Of a stretch of DNA of 64,000 nucleotides, positions 1 to 11,597 are shown piece after piece. The position numbers were made by a program, and so were the translations under genes. How positions within the stretch are numbered: position 1 is the stretch's first letter; the number at the start of each line of letters is the position of its first letter. Source of the stretch: Acanthochromis polyacanthus (taxonomy: Eukaryota > Chordata > Actinopteri > Pomacentridae); assembly GCF_021347895.1 (NCBI RefSeq), contig NC_067132.1:5088268-5152267 (forward strand), in the 5' to 3' direction. The notes under the pieces were generated by a model. That model worked only from the letters and a program-made list of their open reading frames with translations, was not told the origin of the DNA and ran no database searches.

Positions 1-1879
1 TTTCATAAATGACAAAAACATGTCCTTTCACTGGCTAACAATAAGCAACAACAAAATGTTTCCATGTAAGCATATGTGTCTCCAAAGAATCACTTTACTG
101 AACTTTCATCAGGGACAGAGATGTTCAGCTGACCCTAATGTCCTCTGGAAGCTCAAAAACCTTGAAAACAAGAAAATAACACACCCACTGTACTTTTGTA
201 TGTGGCAGTTTCATTTGCTCTTTTCTTCACAAAAGCACACATTTACTTCAAGTGTTTCGGCGGTGGTCTGTACAATCATGCAACAGCAAACATCTTTTGA
301 TGTAAAAGCCTGAGCTTTGTCTCTCTCCATCAAAACCCATGCAGGGTGAAGTGTAGCTTAATTAACTACAACTAAAAATAGGAAGGAGGGAAACAGACAC
401 TTTTATTTTCTGGCTGTGTGTCGAATGAGGAATTCCTTTTATCAACACAGTCTTGTGAAAAACATGAACAACACCAGATATGTAGGTCAGACTTGGTGAA
501 GGGTAAAGTATGCCTAAGGATATTCTGACGTTGGCGCTGGGAATAAAATCAGACCCTCTTGAGCTCTGTCAGAAACATCAGCCCCCTTGTGTCATTTTTT
601 TTTAAAAATGTCGAGGTCTTTCAGAGAGAAAGGGATGGCCACAATGAAGCAAACTTTTAGCACACAATGAGAGTCTTGCAGCTGCATGACCCGTGGACTT
701 CTGTCTTTAAAGAACATTTTCAGAAGAGCAGATAAAACCTGGGGGAAGTAGAAAGGGGAAGGGGCCAAGAAGAAAGAAACCCTGATGAGGGGATACAAAA
801 GGACAGAAGAGGTGTAGAGAAAGGTGGCCAAGAGGGTAAGATGGGCAGAAGGATAGGATTGTGTGTTGGGTAGAAACTGTGGTTTAGATAAGAGCCAGAG
901 CCAGCTGAAAATGATCTTTCAGAGATGTCTATTCCTGGAGGTGGAGTCCTGAGATTGAACCACAACAGACAGAACTTGAGACGGTAGCTGGAGTGGCCTT
1001 TACAAAGCGGCAACTTGAACAAAGGTCTTCTTAAATCGGTAGGATAGATTTCTTTAAAACCTGTATGAAATTGCAAATAAGGCATATAAAAGTAGTTCCT
1101 GGGGGGCTGGGTAGTGCTTCTGGCCTTTAACATATCTTTTCTTTAAGCTTGTTGAACCTTATCCATAGTTTGTGTACGCAATGCTACCACAGTCTGAGAA
1201 TTCCATTATTTCATCACATACATCCTGGATGAAGAGGAATTCCCACACTTCAGAAAAAAATATTTATCAAAAAAGTGACATTAAATCATCTATGGACACC
1301 ACAAAGTAATCAGCTGGAGCTGGAAGATGGTAAAAACATTTGTTCCTGGTGTGAGAGTCCAGTAAATAGCTCCCAATAAGTCCCAGAGATGACACAGAAC
1401 TATTAGACCACGTGGGAACAAACAATGTCCCAAATTACCAGTCTGAACAACGTGAACTGGGCTTCATTCACCCATCAAACGTCCTGGACTCGCAGAACTT
1501 CCACACTCAGATCGCTGATCCAACCTCCTCTCCTGGCTGAGGGGTGGCTCGCCTGCTGAGGCCACACAACTGGCTCTTATTGCCCTGTAGTGAATATCAT
1601 GTGGCTGTCAGACAGTTTTATCGTGTTTTGGGGTAAAGACAGGTTTATCTACCTCACATGCTCCACCGTTCCCTCGCTTGCACCTCCCCACTTCTGGTCG
1701 AGCCACACTATCTTCGGTGTACATCCTCACAGTGTCTGATGTCGCCCTGGTCCAATCCTCTATCAGATCAGTCCAAATTATCACATTACTGCATAAAAAG
1801 ATACAGACCCTGCATCATTATGCTCTTCTATAGCTCCCTTTTCCCTTTGTTTATGTGTGAACTCTACATTTAGTAATCT
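1..1879. other. no gene recognised
   Basis: I see no convincing exon, RNA gene or mobile element here. The short open frames have no recognisable domain and overlap each other on both strands. The last few hundred bases may already belong to the decayed LINE that follows, but similarity is too weak to place its start. Confidence 0.5.
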
Positions 1880-3120
1880 TCGGATTGAAGATGGGGTCAA
1901 CCATCTGGCACATTATACAGAAAGGCTGTCCAAATAAATGGACTGTATTTATAGGTTTAGAAGGACTGCATCTGACCTAATCTCTATAAAAACTGAGCCT
2001 GCTAGTTGTTTTAGTAATTCATTTCTAAATGGCTGTCTCTTAAATTGAAGGCCTATCACCAGCATGCCTTTTATCGATAATGATTTTAGCTCTTTGCGTG
2101 ATTTGGATTTTTTTCTCCTGATTGAAACTTGCTCTCATGTTGATGTCTAAAATAACCTGGATGGGATTCTTTTCAGTGTTCCTCTAGTGCCTATAGACCT
2201 CCCATCACATCACAGACTGATGAGAGTCTCTGTAAAGCCTACCAGGCTTCTCAGAATCTTGATCGGCTACATTTCTCATGTTCTGTGGAGAACTAGCTGA
2301 TTTAGCTAGATTTAATCATCTAAAGTCAACCTTGCTTCCAGAAAACTACTACTGCAGGTGTCAGTAGCATTAGAAAGACATCTAGAGGTCACCAGTGAAA
2401 GTGGAAAGCCTCCAGATTTGGGTGTAATAACACTGTAAAGAAAGAAAAATCTACCTACTTGTCACATCTCATTACTACAGACCCTACAATCCTTAGCTAC
2501 TACTGAGGATCATGAGCTCTCTTATTCACCTAACTACAAATTCCAAAGAGATCTGTTCTCATAACAAATTTCTGTCCTTTTGTGTTGATAAAGTTTCCAG
2601 CTTTTAACCCCAAATCACATCATCTCTGTTTACTCTACCACCCACAGAGCTGAATCAGAATTCATTTCCTCCCCTACTCAGTCAGATTTACTGAGGATAA
2701 TTAATGGCATGAAGCCTTTCCTCTCTCCCTTAGATGTTTCACCCACAAGATTTTTAAAGGAACTTTGAATTCGACTGTTGTTTAACCCCTACTGAAAAAC
2801 CTTGACACTGAAAACCTTAATCATTTTAGACCCGTATCCAAAGTACTGGGCAAAGTGGTTTATTCTCGGCTCACATCAATTATGAGTAACTACCCACTCT
2901 GGAAAGGTTTGGTCCAGTTTTAGAATTTATAAAAGTACAAGGACTGCACTTCTGGAAGTTTTAAATGACATTAGGATGAATTCATATGCCAGCTGTTGTA
3001 CTGTTTTGGTGGTATTAGACCTCTATGTGAGACAACATGCAACTATTTTACTCATTAATCTAAGAGACCTAACTTCAGCTGCCTTACTCACATCCTGACT
3101 GGCTGACATGAAGTTTTAAG
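1880..3120 (+). mobile_element. decayed L2-like LINE reverse transcriptase fragment
   Basis: A non-LTR retrotransposon remnant. Broken plus-strand frames read, in the order expected of L2/CR1-type ORF2: a piece of the upstream domain near 2100-2200, the run INGMKP near 2700, HFRPVSKVLGKVVYSRL near 2825-2875, and a frame resembling the conserved stretch that leads into the polymerase core near 2905-2975. Stop codons and frameshifts occur throughout and no intact catalytic YADD motif was found. It is a dead, old copy truncated before its 3' end. The L2-clade call rests on resemblance to the usual fish LINE RT text, so related clades are possible. Confidence 0.6.
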
Positions 3121-3327
3121 GTCTAGTAACTCTTTATTAATGCTAAAAAACAGCAAAATGGTGTGACAGTGTTTGGATCCAAAGCGTGTGGGTGTTTTAT
3201 AAGACAAACTTCAGTCTCCCAAAGTTTGCAGTTCGATTTCCAAACAATCTTTTCTGACCAGCAGCCTAACAAAAGTAGCAAGCAAGAGAAAAGAAACTGC
3301 TCCTTAAAATATCTGCTGTCTTTTTCA

Positions 3328-3650
3328 TGTCCAATAATAATAACACTTCATTTATACAGCACCCTTAAGAACAACCTTCACAAGGTGCTTTGACAGTCAG
3401 AACATGCAAACACAGACAGTAACGCAAGACATAAGGAGACAAGGCACAGCAGCCAAATAAAATAAACAGTAAATATGATAATAAGGCAAATTAATAATTA
3501 GATATTAGCATTAAACAAACAAACAAGGCAGTTTGAAAATTAAAGAATAAGATTGAAGGTTAAAAGTTAAAATTGAGAATTAAAGAATTATAGATGACAT
3601 CAGTCATAAGTGCTCTTTGTGTTCTCACAGTGGATGGCTTTATAAATCAG
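3328..3650 (-). mobile_element. LINE 3'-end fragment with AAT tail
   Basis: On the minus strand this reads as a typical fish L2-type LINE 3' end: an AAGCACC..TGTATAAATGAAGT stretch followed by TTATTATTATT. The plus strand shows AATAATAATAACACTTC then a sequence ending near GTGCTTTGACA. No coding part is recognisable beyond the tail. The upstream boundary near 3650 is approximate. Confidence 0.45.
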
Positions 3651-3895
3651 GTAATTGTGCTAAACGGCCAACTGTTTATTTTGTGAAAGAAAGAGATGTA
3701 CACCCAGGGAAATGTTTAACATGAGAATATTTGAGTGGAAATCCTCTAGTAGCAGTGTCATAATTGTATCCACACTGTACTGATTAGGAAGAGCTGCCAG
3801 GTACAATGGCGATTTTAGGGGGTGGCCTGGGGTGGCCGGGGCCACCCCTGAAATCTCATTGGCCACCCCTGCCGCCACCCCAGATCTGATAGGTA

Positions 3896-5226
3896 GTTGG
3901 TCACATGGGCGTAAGGGACGCGGGGTACGCATGGGACATGTCCCCCGCACTTTCCACATCTGTCCCCTCTATCCCCCCGCACTTTTTTCAGCCATTACAA
4001 CAGCTAAACCCGTTATTAGCATCCAGTAACGTGTTTTCCCGAGCCGTCTTTGAATGCACCATGAGCGCATGCTAACGCAGGTGTTCCACAGGAGACGTGC
4101 TGCTGTGCTGAGCAGTGCTGAACGTGCGTCTGGAGTAATGTTTAGCAAACCAGCCAGAGCCAGCAAGAAGCAAAAAACTTTACACAGTTTTTTCCAAACA
4201 AACCGTGTAAGTTGTGTGACCTTGTTGGATGCAAACAATGTTAGACTTGTTAGCTAAATGATGACAAGGTAAAACGTGGCAATATATCAATATGTTAAGC
4301 TAGTTAATAATTTAAATGTGGTTGCCTCTGTTACATTACTGCTAATTAGTTTATTCTTGGAATAAACCCAGTCCTCTTTCATTTCTGGGCAGAAGATGTG
4401 CTCACAATTGCTCTCCATGTATTTAAGTCTTTTGGTCCCAAAAGAGGAGAGTCAGGGAGGAGAAAAAAGAATAGGCTATCTATGGTATAAATTTACAACT
4501 ATTTTTTACTCCTTCTCTTTCAAATTCTATCTCAGAATTTTGATTTTCAGATTTTTTAATGATTATTTCCATAACAAAGAGCAGAGTGAGGCAGGAGATG
4601 GACCAGAGGCAGCAGTAATGTTGACCATGCAGGGTCTGCAGAGGTGAAAAAAAAAATATGTGGCTGAGAAAAAAATATGTATCTATGGGTTAAAGTGATT
4701 ATGAGGTTAAATTCCACTGCAAGTTTTACTCTTCCTAATGCTATTTCAGAATTTTTCTTACCACATTTTTTATGTTTATTGCCATAACAGAAAGAGCAGA
4801 GTCAGGGAGGAGATGGATCAGAGGCCAGCAGCAGGGACAAGGATGTAGGGTCTTTACAGGTAAAGAGAGATTATAACTTCCTGAAAATAAGATATCTATT
4901 GCAGGGAGAAACCAGGCAGTACTGATCATTTCATGTTCAGTGTTTGGCACCTTTGGCTACTCGTCCAGTAGATGTTCAAGGGACATTGTTGTCAACTCAA
5001 CTAGAGTTTGGCCACTAAAACTTTAGATTTTATAGTTTAAAGTTTTATACTTTATAGTTTAAAGAACTAGCCTAGTTGGTCCCCTGGTATTGTACTGTGG
5101 CTGTTAGGGATTATGTGGTTCTTTAGCCACTAAGGACGGTGCAATTAAATGTAAGAGAATGATAAATCGCTCTGAAAAATTTGTCCCCCTCACTTCTGAG
5201 ATGGTGGTTACGCCCATGGTTGGTCA
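3896..5226. mobile_element. inner hAT-like transposon nested in the outer one
   Basis: The element spans 3904-5218 (1315 bp), flanked by a perfect 8-bp TSD GTTGGTCA (3896-3903 and 5219-5226). The termini are an 11-bp perfect inverted repeat CATGGGCGTAA. Similar GTCCCCC-plus-CACTT sequence lies just inside both ends in opposite orientation. It carries a short first exon of hAT-transposase type at 4138 but no room for the catalytic domain, so it is an internally deleted derivative. Because it interrupts the outer element and has its own TSD, it inserted later. Confidence 0.82.
4138..4206 (+). pseudogene. hAT-type transposase first exon remnant
   Basis: A 23-codon open stretch beginning at ATG 4138 contains KKQKTLHSFF, which resembles the basic, LDSFF-like N-terminus common in hAT-type transposases. 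It ends exactly at a good splice donor, GT|GTAAGT, with GT at 4207-4208. It lies about 230 bp inside the left end of the nested hAT-like element, where a first coding exon is expected. The downstream BED-like, catalytic and dimerisation domains are missing. Assignment relies on a short motif. Confidence 0.5.
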
Positions 5227-5350
5227 AGTTCGTCAACACGAGAAACAAGAGAAATTCTGTCAATCAATGATAGAAACGTCACATGTGTAGCTACTATACA
5301 AGGTGCTCGAATATTTTTTTACAATGCTGGTTTTGCCACTCAACACTTAG

Positions 5351-5430
5351 ATGCCGGACTTCTGTTCAGCCTATGGATGCTCTAATGAGCGCTGTAAGGA
5401 AACAAGAGCTTGTGGGATTACTTTTCACAT
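5351..5430 (+). pseudogene. THAP-domain first exon in the outer hAT-like element
   Basis: Starting at ATG 5351 the frame reads MPDFCSAYGCSNERC and later GITFH, matching the start of a THAP DNA-binding domain: the C-x4-C zinc pair soon after the start, then the ITFH strand. The frame runs into a plausible splice donor AT|GTAAGA at 5431. The second half of the domain (conserved Trp and C-x2-H pair) would lie in a later exon, not found. THAP fused to a hAT-type transposase is known (THAP12 is a domesticated case), which fits the host element. Confidence 0.6.
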
Positions 5431-6156
5431 GTAAGATGTATGTAAGGAATAATATATTGTTAGCAGGTTGTCATAGCTAGAGTGAAATAAACACAGAGAA
5501 GACGGATAGAACCCCTCAGCTCCGTGTCTGGCTTCTACCCATGATCTAACAGCTCTCTACATCATCCTGTGTATTACACAGCTGCTTACCGGTGAAATAA
5601 CTAATCTGAGACTATTTTTTGTTTAAAATTCGATGTTATGAATCTAGCGTTCCTAGCAACTTACTGCAGTAATTGGTACAAGATGGCGCTTCAGTTAGTA
5701 AAGCAACAATACAGGTGACACAGTTGATGAGCTGATGACTGATAATGTTATTCTACAGGATGAGTTGAGAGCAGTTGAATTTTGCTAATCTAATCTAATT
5801 TGTGAAGAGATGAGGACTTTAATCCAAGGAAATGGCTCTTAGAAAATTTGTACCCTATCCTGAACATATTTTACTGATTTAGAGTAGTTAAATTAACCAG
5901 ATATAATTGAGGACTGTAATAATGGGAAATGGAATTTAAAAATAAACCAGAATAGACACCTTTATTCAACACTTATGAGACAGGAAATCATGGGAGAAAG
6001 AGGGGATGTCACATGCAGCAAAGTATTGGGATTTGAACTGTGGTCGGCTGCGTACATGACATTAAACTCCGCTATGCTATAGCCACCCCACACTAGCTTT
6101 GTGTCCCATCAAGGCCACCCCGGCAAAAAAGTCCTGGATACGCCACTGGCCAGGTA

Positions 6157-7045
6157 TGCAAACTCAGTGCCAGAAGTAGTTGTGGAAAGTTTGGAGTTAA
6201 AATGTTGGGGCTGCTTTCACACTGTAGCACATTTGTCAGAGGGTTCAGTTGCTGCAGATAAAGAAAATTACAAATGCCTTGGAAAGCATTCAGTATTGAC
6301 ACTGCAGTCAAATATCTGCCAACCTGAGCGGAGAGCCAGCAGGCCTGCTGCGGTGGAACAGTCCTATAGTGCTGCTGCATGCTGCATGTTTGGGAAAGTT
6401 AGTTTTACTCACAACTTTGAGGAAAGAGCTCAGAGTCTTTATTTTACTACTATTGTACATTTAAAATGCTTTCTTGTATACTCTGAACACTACACTTAGA
6501 GAAGTTACATACTCCAACAGAAAGGATAACACGATCTTTTTCTGCTAACTTTTGTTTGCTTCCTTTCCTCTTTTCATTCTGGAATTTCATTATGCATTCA
6601 CAGCACAGTCCCATTTTGCCTGGGAAGACACTGAAACCATTTATGCTAGAGAGCCCCTGTGTGCACTATGCACACAACACAATGCAGAGTTGCGGCAGAT
6701 CTACAACAATAAGAAGACCTGTGAACTCTCTATTAGCATAATATGCTGCATGGACAGTAGCTATTGCAGTGTGCACTGAAGGCTGACGGCAGGATGGCAG
6801 TCTGCAGCAGCTTGGGGCGGGAGAGGGTTCCATCAGACAGGTCACCTGAGAAGATGCTGCTTCAGTGGTTGGACACCTAAATTAGATTGTTGAAAGACTG
6901 AGACGGAAATTGAACGGCATCAGTTAGAAGGTCGTTCAGGCTGTAAAGAGAGCTTAAAGTGGGTAAGTTTGCTGGATAGATGAACCAAGCAGCAACACAT
7001 TTTGCCTTTTGCATATACCTCTTTATGTATTACTCCACCAGAGTT
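6157..7045. other. no gene recognised
   Basis: No exon, RNA gene or clear repeat boundary could be supported here. The open frames near 6101-6499 and 6552-6779 have no recognisable domain, and the first runs across the hAT end. Confidence 0.45.
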
Positions 7046-8212
7046 ATGTGATGATCGGTGTCTGTCTGTCTGTCCGTCCGTCCGTCCGTCCGTCAGCAAC
7101 GTTACTCAAAAACAGACTCTTGTGCTCCATCTCCTTTCCTGTGGTTGAGCCTCAGTGAAACCGTAGCAGTTAGCAACATCACTCCAACAGATTTGGATCA
7201 AATTTTTGGGGAAGGTCAGAAATGACACAAGGACCAACTGATCAGATTTTGGCAGTGATGCAGCTTATAGTCTGGATCCACGGATTTGTTAAAGATTTCT
7301 GTGTTTGCCAGATAGCAGCACGGCGTCACTGTAACATGACAACAAGTAAGCACTACGTCAGCTGAATGCTGATGATCACATGATTGTGATCCTACTACAA
7401 ATCCACCACTGAGGACTTATCAGGACTTATCCATCAGAAATGATCCAAGAAAGAACTGATTAAATTGTGGGGGGGTCATTCCTACTATTCGGTGCCATTT
7501 GAGTCCCCATGACAGAGCATTGCGTATTTTTGGTAAAAATGTCCTAATACTAATTTTCAAAAGCCTGGCTTATATGGTTAACAGTTCTCTACCATAATAT
7601 ACAATGATATGTATGCAGGAATATTTCAATTTTAAACAATTACCCTTATTTTTGGATAAGTAGGCCAAATTCCCATTTCCGAAATCATGTTTGCTCAATT
7701 AAAAATACATATAAAAGTAATAAAATAAACCCAACACTTTTCACTATTGTTGCACAGCTTCGTTTATAATCTACCTCCCCAAATGTTATTTTTTGTTATT
7801 TATACATTTTTACTGCTTAAAATATTCAAAATATGTTGTGTCCCTGAGTCAACTGTCCACCCTGTTACTTTGATACAAAGATCTCTGCACACGCCCCCCC
7901 AATACATCATCTAGTCACATGATACAGGAAGTGGCTTACACTTTTGGAGGGAAAATCAAACTAATGGAAGTAAAGTAAGTACCTCTCTTTAAACCTTTTT
8001 TAAGTGTTTTAGAATGCTTGACTGATGTGGTAAAGCATAAGATGTTCACCCTGTTACCCTGTTTTATAGCAGAAAATTATATTTTTTGGTAATTTCAAAT
8101 ATATGGTTAATAAATATGTTAAAAATCTTCCTTGGTTGTCACTAAGTGCTATCTTGTTTTTCATCACATTAGCAGTAAGGGACAGCTTTAACATTAAATG
8201 TCCCCCCTGTCA

Positions 8213-8807
8213 CCGTTTGTCACGATCTGAGGAGGGCTGGACCCGAGCAGAGAGCCACGCTTCCACGACCAGAGGAGATTTTAAATTATTTATTTTAGGA
8301 GCGGATAGCGGCTGGTGTAGTGGGAGGTTTTTGGCCAGGAACGGGGGGTGCAGTCAAGTACGGGGGGGGGTCCAGGCAGAGAAAAACCGGTGATGAAGGG
8401 TCTGGGGAGAGCCGGAGGGGAAGGAGGATGACGGGGATCCCGGACAGCTGAACTGTGTGAGGAGGAGAAAACAACGTGAGAAAACAAGGCAGGAACTTAA
8501 ACCAATTGTGCAAGAGGCTAGAGAGCGAACTGAACTGCGTGGTTCTGGTTCAACAATCTGGCAGGGAGTGGAAGGATGAGCCGGTTCTTATTGCAGGGGT
8601 GATTAATCAGCGTGATGTCTCTCAGCTGTCCGGGAGCCGTGGAGGTGGTTGATTGCCTGAGTGGAGTCAGCTGGGAAGCTCGACTCCACTCAGGCACCGA
8701 GCTGTAGAGAGAGAGACAGGGCAGAGGAGCGGATGGGAGAGGGAGGAAGAACCAGATGGGAAAAGGGTATTGGGGAGGTCAGGTGAGAAGGGAGCCGTGA
8801 CACCGTT
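8213..8807 (-). mobile_element. solo-LTR-like insertion
   Basis: The 585-bp segment 8218-8802 begins TGTCACG and ends CGTGACA, a 7-bp perfect inverted terminal repeat of LTR (TG..CA) form, flanked by CCGTT on both sides (8213-8217 and 8803-8807). On the minus strand an AATAAA signal lies about 80 bp before the CA end, as in an LTR with a short R-U5. There is no internal retroviral-like coding region, hence a solo LTR. An alternative frame of the boundaries gives an 8-bp repeat CACCGTTT and a hAT-like reading. Removing the insert restores text resembling the neighbouring sequence at 8045-8070. Confidence 0.6.
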
Positions 8808-8811
8808 TTGT

Positions 8812-10572
8812 AGAGTAACAGGGTGGACACACAGTAACAGGGTGGACACACAGGAACAGGGTGGACACACAGGAACAGGGTGGACACACAGGAACAGGGT
8901 GGACACACAGGAACAGGGGGGACACACAGTAACAGGGTGGACACACAGGAACAGGGTGGACACACAGTAACAGGGTGGACACACAGGAACAGGGTGGACA
9001 CACAGTAACGGGGGACACACAGTAACAGGGTGGACACACAGGAACAGGGTGGACACACAGGAACAGGGTGGACACACAGTAACAGGGTGGACACACAGGA
9101 ACAGGGGGGACACACAGTAACAGGGTGGACACACAGGAACAGGGTGGACACACAGTAACAGGGTGGACACACAGGAACAGGGTGGACACACAGTAACAGG
9201 GTGGACACACAGGAACAGGGTGGACACACAGGAACAGGGTGGACACACAGGAACAGGGGGGACACACAGGAACAGGGTGGACACACAGGAACAGGGTGGA
9301 CACACAGGAACAGGGTGGACACACAGGAACAGGGGGGACACACAGTAACAGGGGGGACACACAGGAACAGGGGGGACACACAGGAACAGGGGGGACACAC
9401 AGTAACAGGGTGGACACACAGGAACAGGGTGGACACACAGGAACAGGGGGGACACACAGTAACAGGGTGGACACACAGGAACAGGGTGGACACACAGTAA
9501 CAGGGTGGACACACAGGAACAGGGTGGACACACAGGAACAGGGTGGACACACAGTAACAGGGTGGACACACAGGAACAGGGTGGACACACAGGAACAGGG
9601 TGGACACACAGTAACAGGGTGGACACACAGTAACAGGGTGGACACACAGGAACAGGGTGGACACACAGGAACAGGGTGGACACACAGGAACAGGGTGGAC
9701 ACACAGTAACAGGGTGGACACACAGTAACAGGGGGGACACACAGGAACAGGGGGGACACACAGTAACAGGGTGGACACACAGTAACAGGGTGGACACACA
9801 GTAACAGGGGGGACACACAGGAACAGGGTGGACACACAGTAACAGGGTGGACACACAGGAACAGGGGGGACACACAGTAACAGGGGGACACACAGTAACA
9901 GGGTGGACACACAGGAACAGGGTGGACACACAGTAACAGGGTGGACACACAGGAACAGGGTGGACACACAGTAACAGGGTGGACACACAGTAACAGGGTG
10001 GACACACAGTAACAGGGTGGACACACAGGAACAGGGTGGACACACAGTAACAGGGGGACACACAGGAACAGGGTGGACACACAGTAACAGGGTGGACACA
10101 CAGTAACAGGGGGGACACAGTAACACGGTGGACACACAGTAACAGGGTGGACACACAGGAACAGGGTGGACACACAGGAACAGGGGGGACACACAGGAAC
10201 AGGGGGGACACACAGTAACAGGGTGGACACACAGGAACAGGGTGGACACACAGTAACAGGGGGGACACACAGGAACAGGGTGGACACACAGTAACAGGGG
10301 GGACACACAGGAACAGGGTGGACACACAGTAACAGGGTGGACACACAGTAACAGGGTGGACACACAGGAACAGGGTGGACACACAGTAACAGGGGGGACA
10401 CACAGTAACAGGGTGGACACACAGTAACAGGGTGGACACACAGGAACAGGGTGGACACACAGTAACAGGGTGGACACACAGTAACAGGGTGGACACACAG
10501 GAACAGGGTGGACACACAGTAACAGGGTGGACACACAGGAACAGGGTGGACACACAGTAACAGGGTGGACAT
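8812..10572. repeat. 19-bp minisatellite, about 90 units
   Basis: A near-perfect tandem array of the unit GTAACAGGGTGGACACACA. Almost all variation sits at two binary positions: T or G in CAG(T/G)AACA and T or G in GGG(T/G)GG. A few units have short deletions, for example near 9008, 9885, 10050 and 10113. Because the unit is 19 bp and lacks stops on the minus strand, all three minus frames stay open for about 600 codons, an artefact of composition and not a gene. The unit's core GTAACAGGGTGGACA also occurs singly elsewhere in the host transposon. Confidence 0.95.
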
Positions 10573-11597
10573 AACAGAGGTGGATAAACATCTTTCTTCA
10601 GCATATGTTGTCTTCTATTATTATTTTTGGTTATAAATTGATTATTTTATTTTAATTTTTAGTTATTGAATGAATTTCCTATTTTAAATTATTGAATGAA
10701 TTTCTAATTGTTAATGAATTATATTGTTCAGTGAATTTGTATGTAAAGCTGATGCTAATGACGTTTTTGATGTTTTTTCATATGACTAGTTAATGATATT
10801 TTTATTTACTTGTTGGATGTATTTTTTTAAAATAATTTTAATGTTCATGTAAAGGTTAAATAAATTTACTTTTCTAAATAAAATTTTGTTCACAAATATT
10901 AGGTCCATTCTGTGACGTCTTGTCCACCCTGTTACCTTATTATTTTTTGATGAGAATTAGATAAAAAGTCTGAAATATTTAGCATGTCTGTGTGTTTACT
11001 TGCAGTTTCTAATTAGTATAATGAAATCACTAAAAAAAATAAAGGTAGATTCCATTGAAATTATCTTAAAATTGAAAAGAAATGTGTTCAAATTGTGTTG
11101 TGCCTTACAATAGAGCACATTTTTTGTACATATACTTCTTTGTTAATATTTCTCAAAATAGATATTTCAAGGGTAAATTAAGGGACATTTTAGCTCTTAC
11201 TAAATGTAATTATTATAGCTAGAGTGGTTTGGAAACATAGTGTAATAGATGTGAGAATGTCCCATAACAGGGTGGACATTTGCTGTCTGTCACATGCAAA
11301 GAATTTGGTAAAAATATTAGATTACTGATATCCTGAGCTGGACCAATATAGTTTTCTTATAGTTTGATAAGTAATCCTTCAGATAAGAGACGAAAAAATT
11401 GGACATTTTAACATTTTTTTAATAGATTAAACAAGGCCGAAATGGCACCAAATAGTAGGAATGACCCGGGGGTGTTTCTGAGTCCCATCAATTCCCACTG
11501 GCCGCTACATATTTAGGTCACGTGATTTGGTATCCGTACATAACGTACACATGCAGAACACACACCTGTGCTCAATGCAACATCATTTTTTATTAAA

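Larger units (their letters stand above)
3796..6156. mobile_element. outer hAT-like DNA transposon with 8-bp TSD
   Basis: The element proper spans 3804-6148 and is flanked by a perfect 8-bp direct repeat GCCAGGTA (3796-3803 and 6149-6156), the duplication size of hAT elements. Its ends are imperfect inverted repeats: CAATGGCG on the left, CAGTGGCG read inward on the right, each followed by GGGGTGGCC-type sequence. It is split by another hAT-like element at 3904-5218. Without that insert and one TSD copy it is about 1.0 kb, too short for a hAT transposase gene, so it is non-autonomous. It carries one THAP-type first exon near 5351. Confidence 0.82.
7473..11467. mobile_element. 4.0-kb DNA transposon with 28-bp terminal inverted repeats
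   Basis: The two ends are near-perfect inverted repeats of about 28 bp, beginning GGGTCATTCCTACTATT and continuing to GGTGCCATTT, with one mismatch. Comparison with the uninterrupted repeat at 55.4 kb gives the empty site and implies a short G-run duplication (GGGG at 7469-7472 and 11468-11471). The interior is AT-rich with no recognisable transposase. It holds a solo-LTR-like insertion (8218-8802), a 19-bp minisatellite (8812-10572) and scattered copies of a TGTCCACCCTGTTAC motif. I could not assign a superfamily. Confidence 0.75.
7046..11590 (+). repeat. dispersed repeat, copy A, split by a 4-kb transposon
   Basis: The left part (7046-7472) and right part (11468-11590) together match one continuous segment on the minus strand at 55320-55742. 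Shared stretches include the ACTCAAAAAC/GTCTGTCTGTC area, GTCAGAAATGACACAAGGAC, ATAGTCTGGATCCACGGATT, CCACTGAGGACTTATCAGG, then ACATATTTAGGTCACGTG and CATGCAGAACACA. The uninterrupted copy shows that 7473-11467 is an insertion. A GTCT/GTCC microsatellite at about 7066-7093 is part of the repeat. I do not recognise its class. Confidence 0.75.

Noticed and set aside
8211..8808. 8-bp hAT-type TSD CACCGTTT for the insertion at 8218
   Set aside because: It is possible, but the TGTCACG..CGTGACA termini, 5-bp CCGTT repeat and AATAAA placement fit a solo LTR better. Kept as an alternative in the feature.
8812..10572. Resemblance to a CRISPR array
   Set aside because: Repeats are directly adjacent with no unique spacers, and the genome is eukaryotic.
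8667..10604. Three overlapping minus-strand open frames of about 600 codons, Cys/Pro/Val-rich
   Set aside because: They are translations of the 19-bp minisatellite. All three frames are open because no unit contains a stop in any minus frame, and no start, splice or domain evidence exists.
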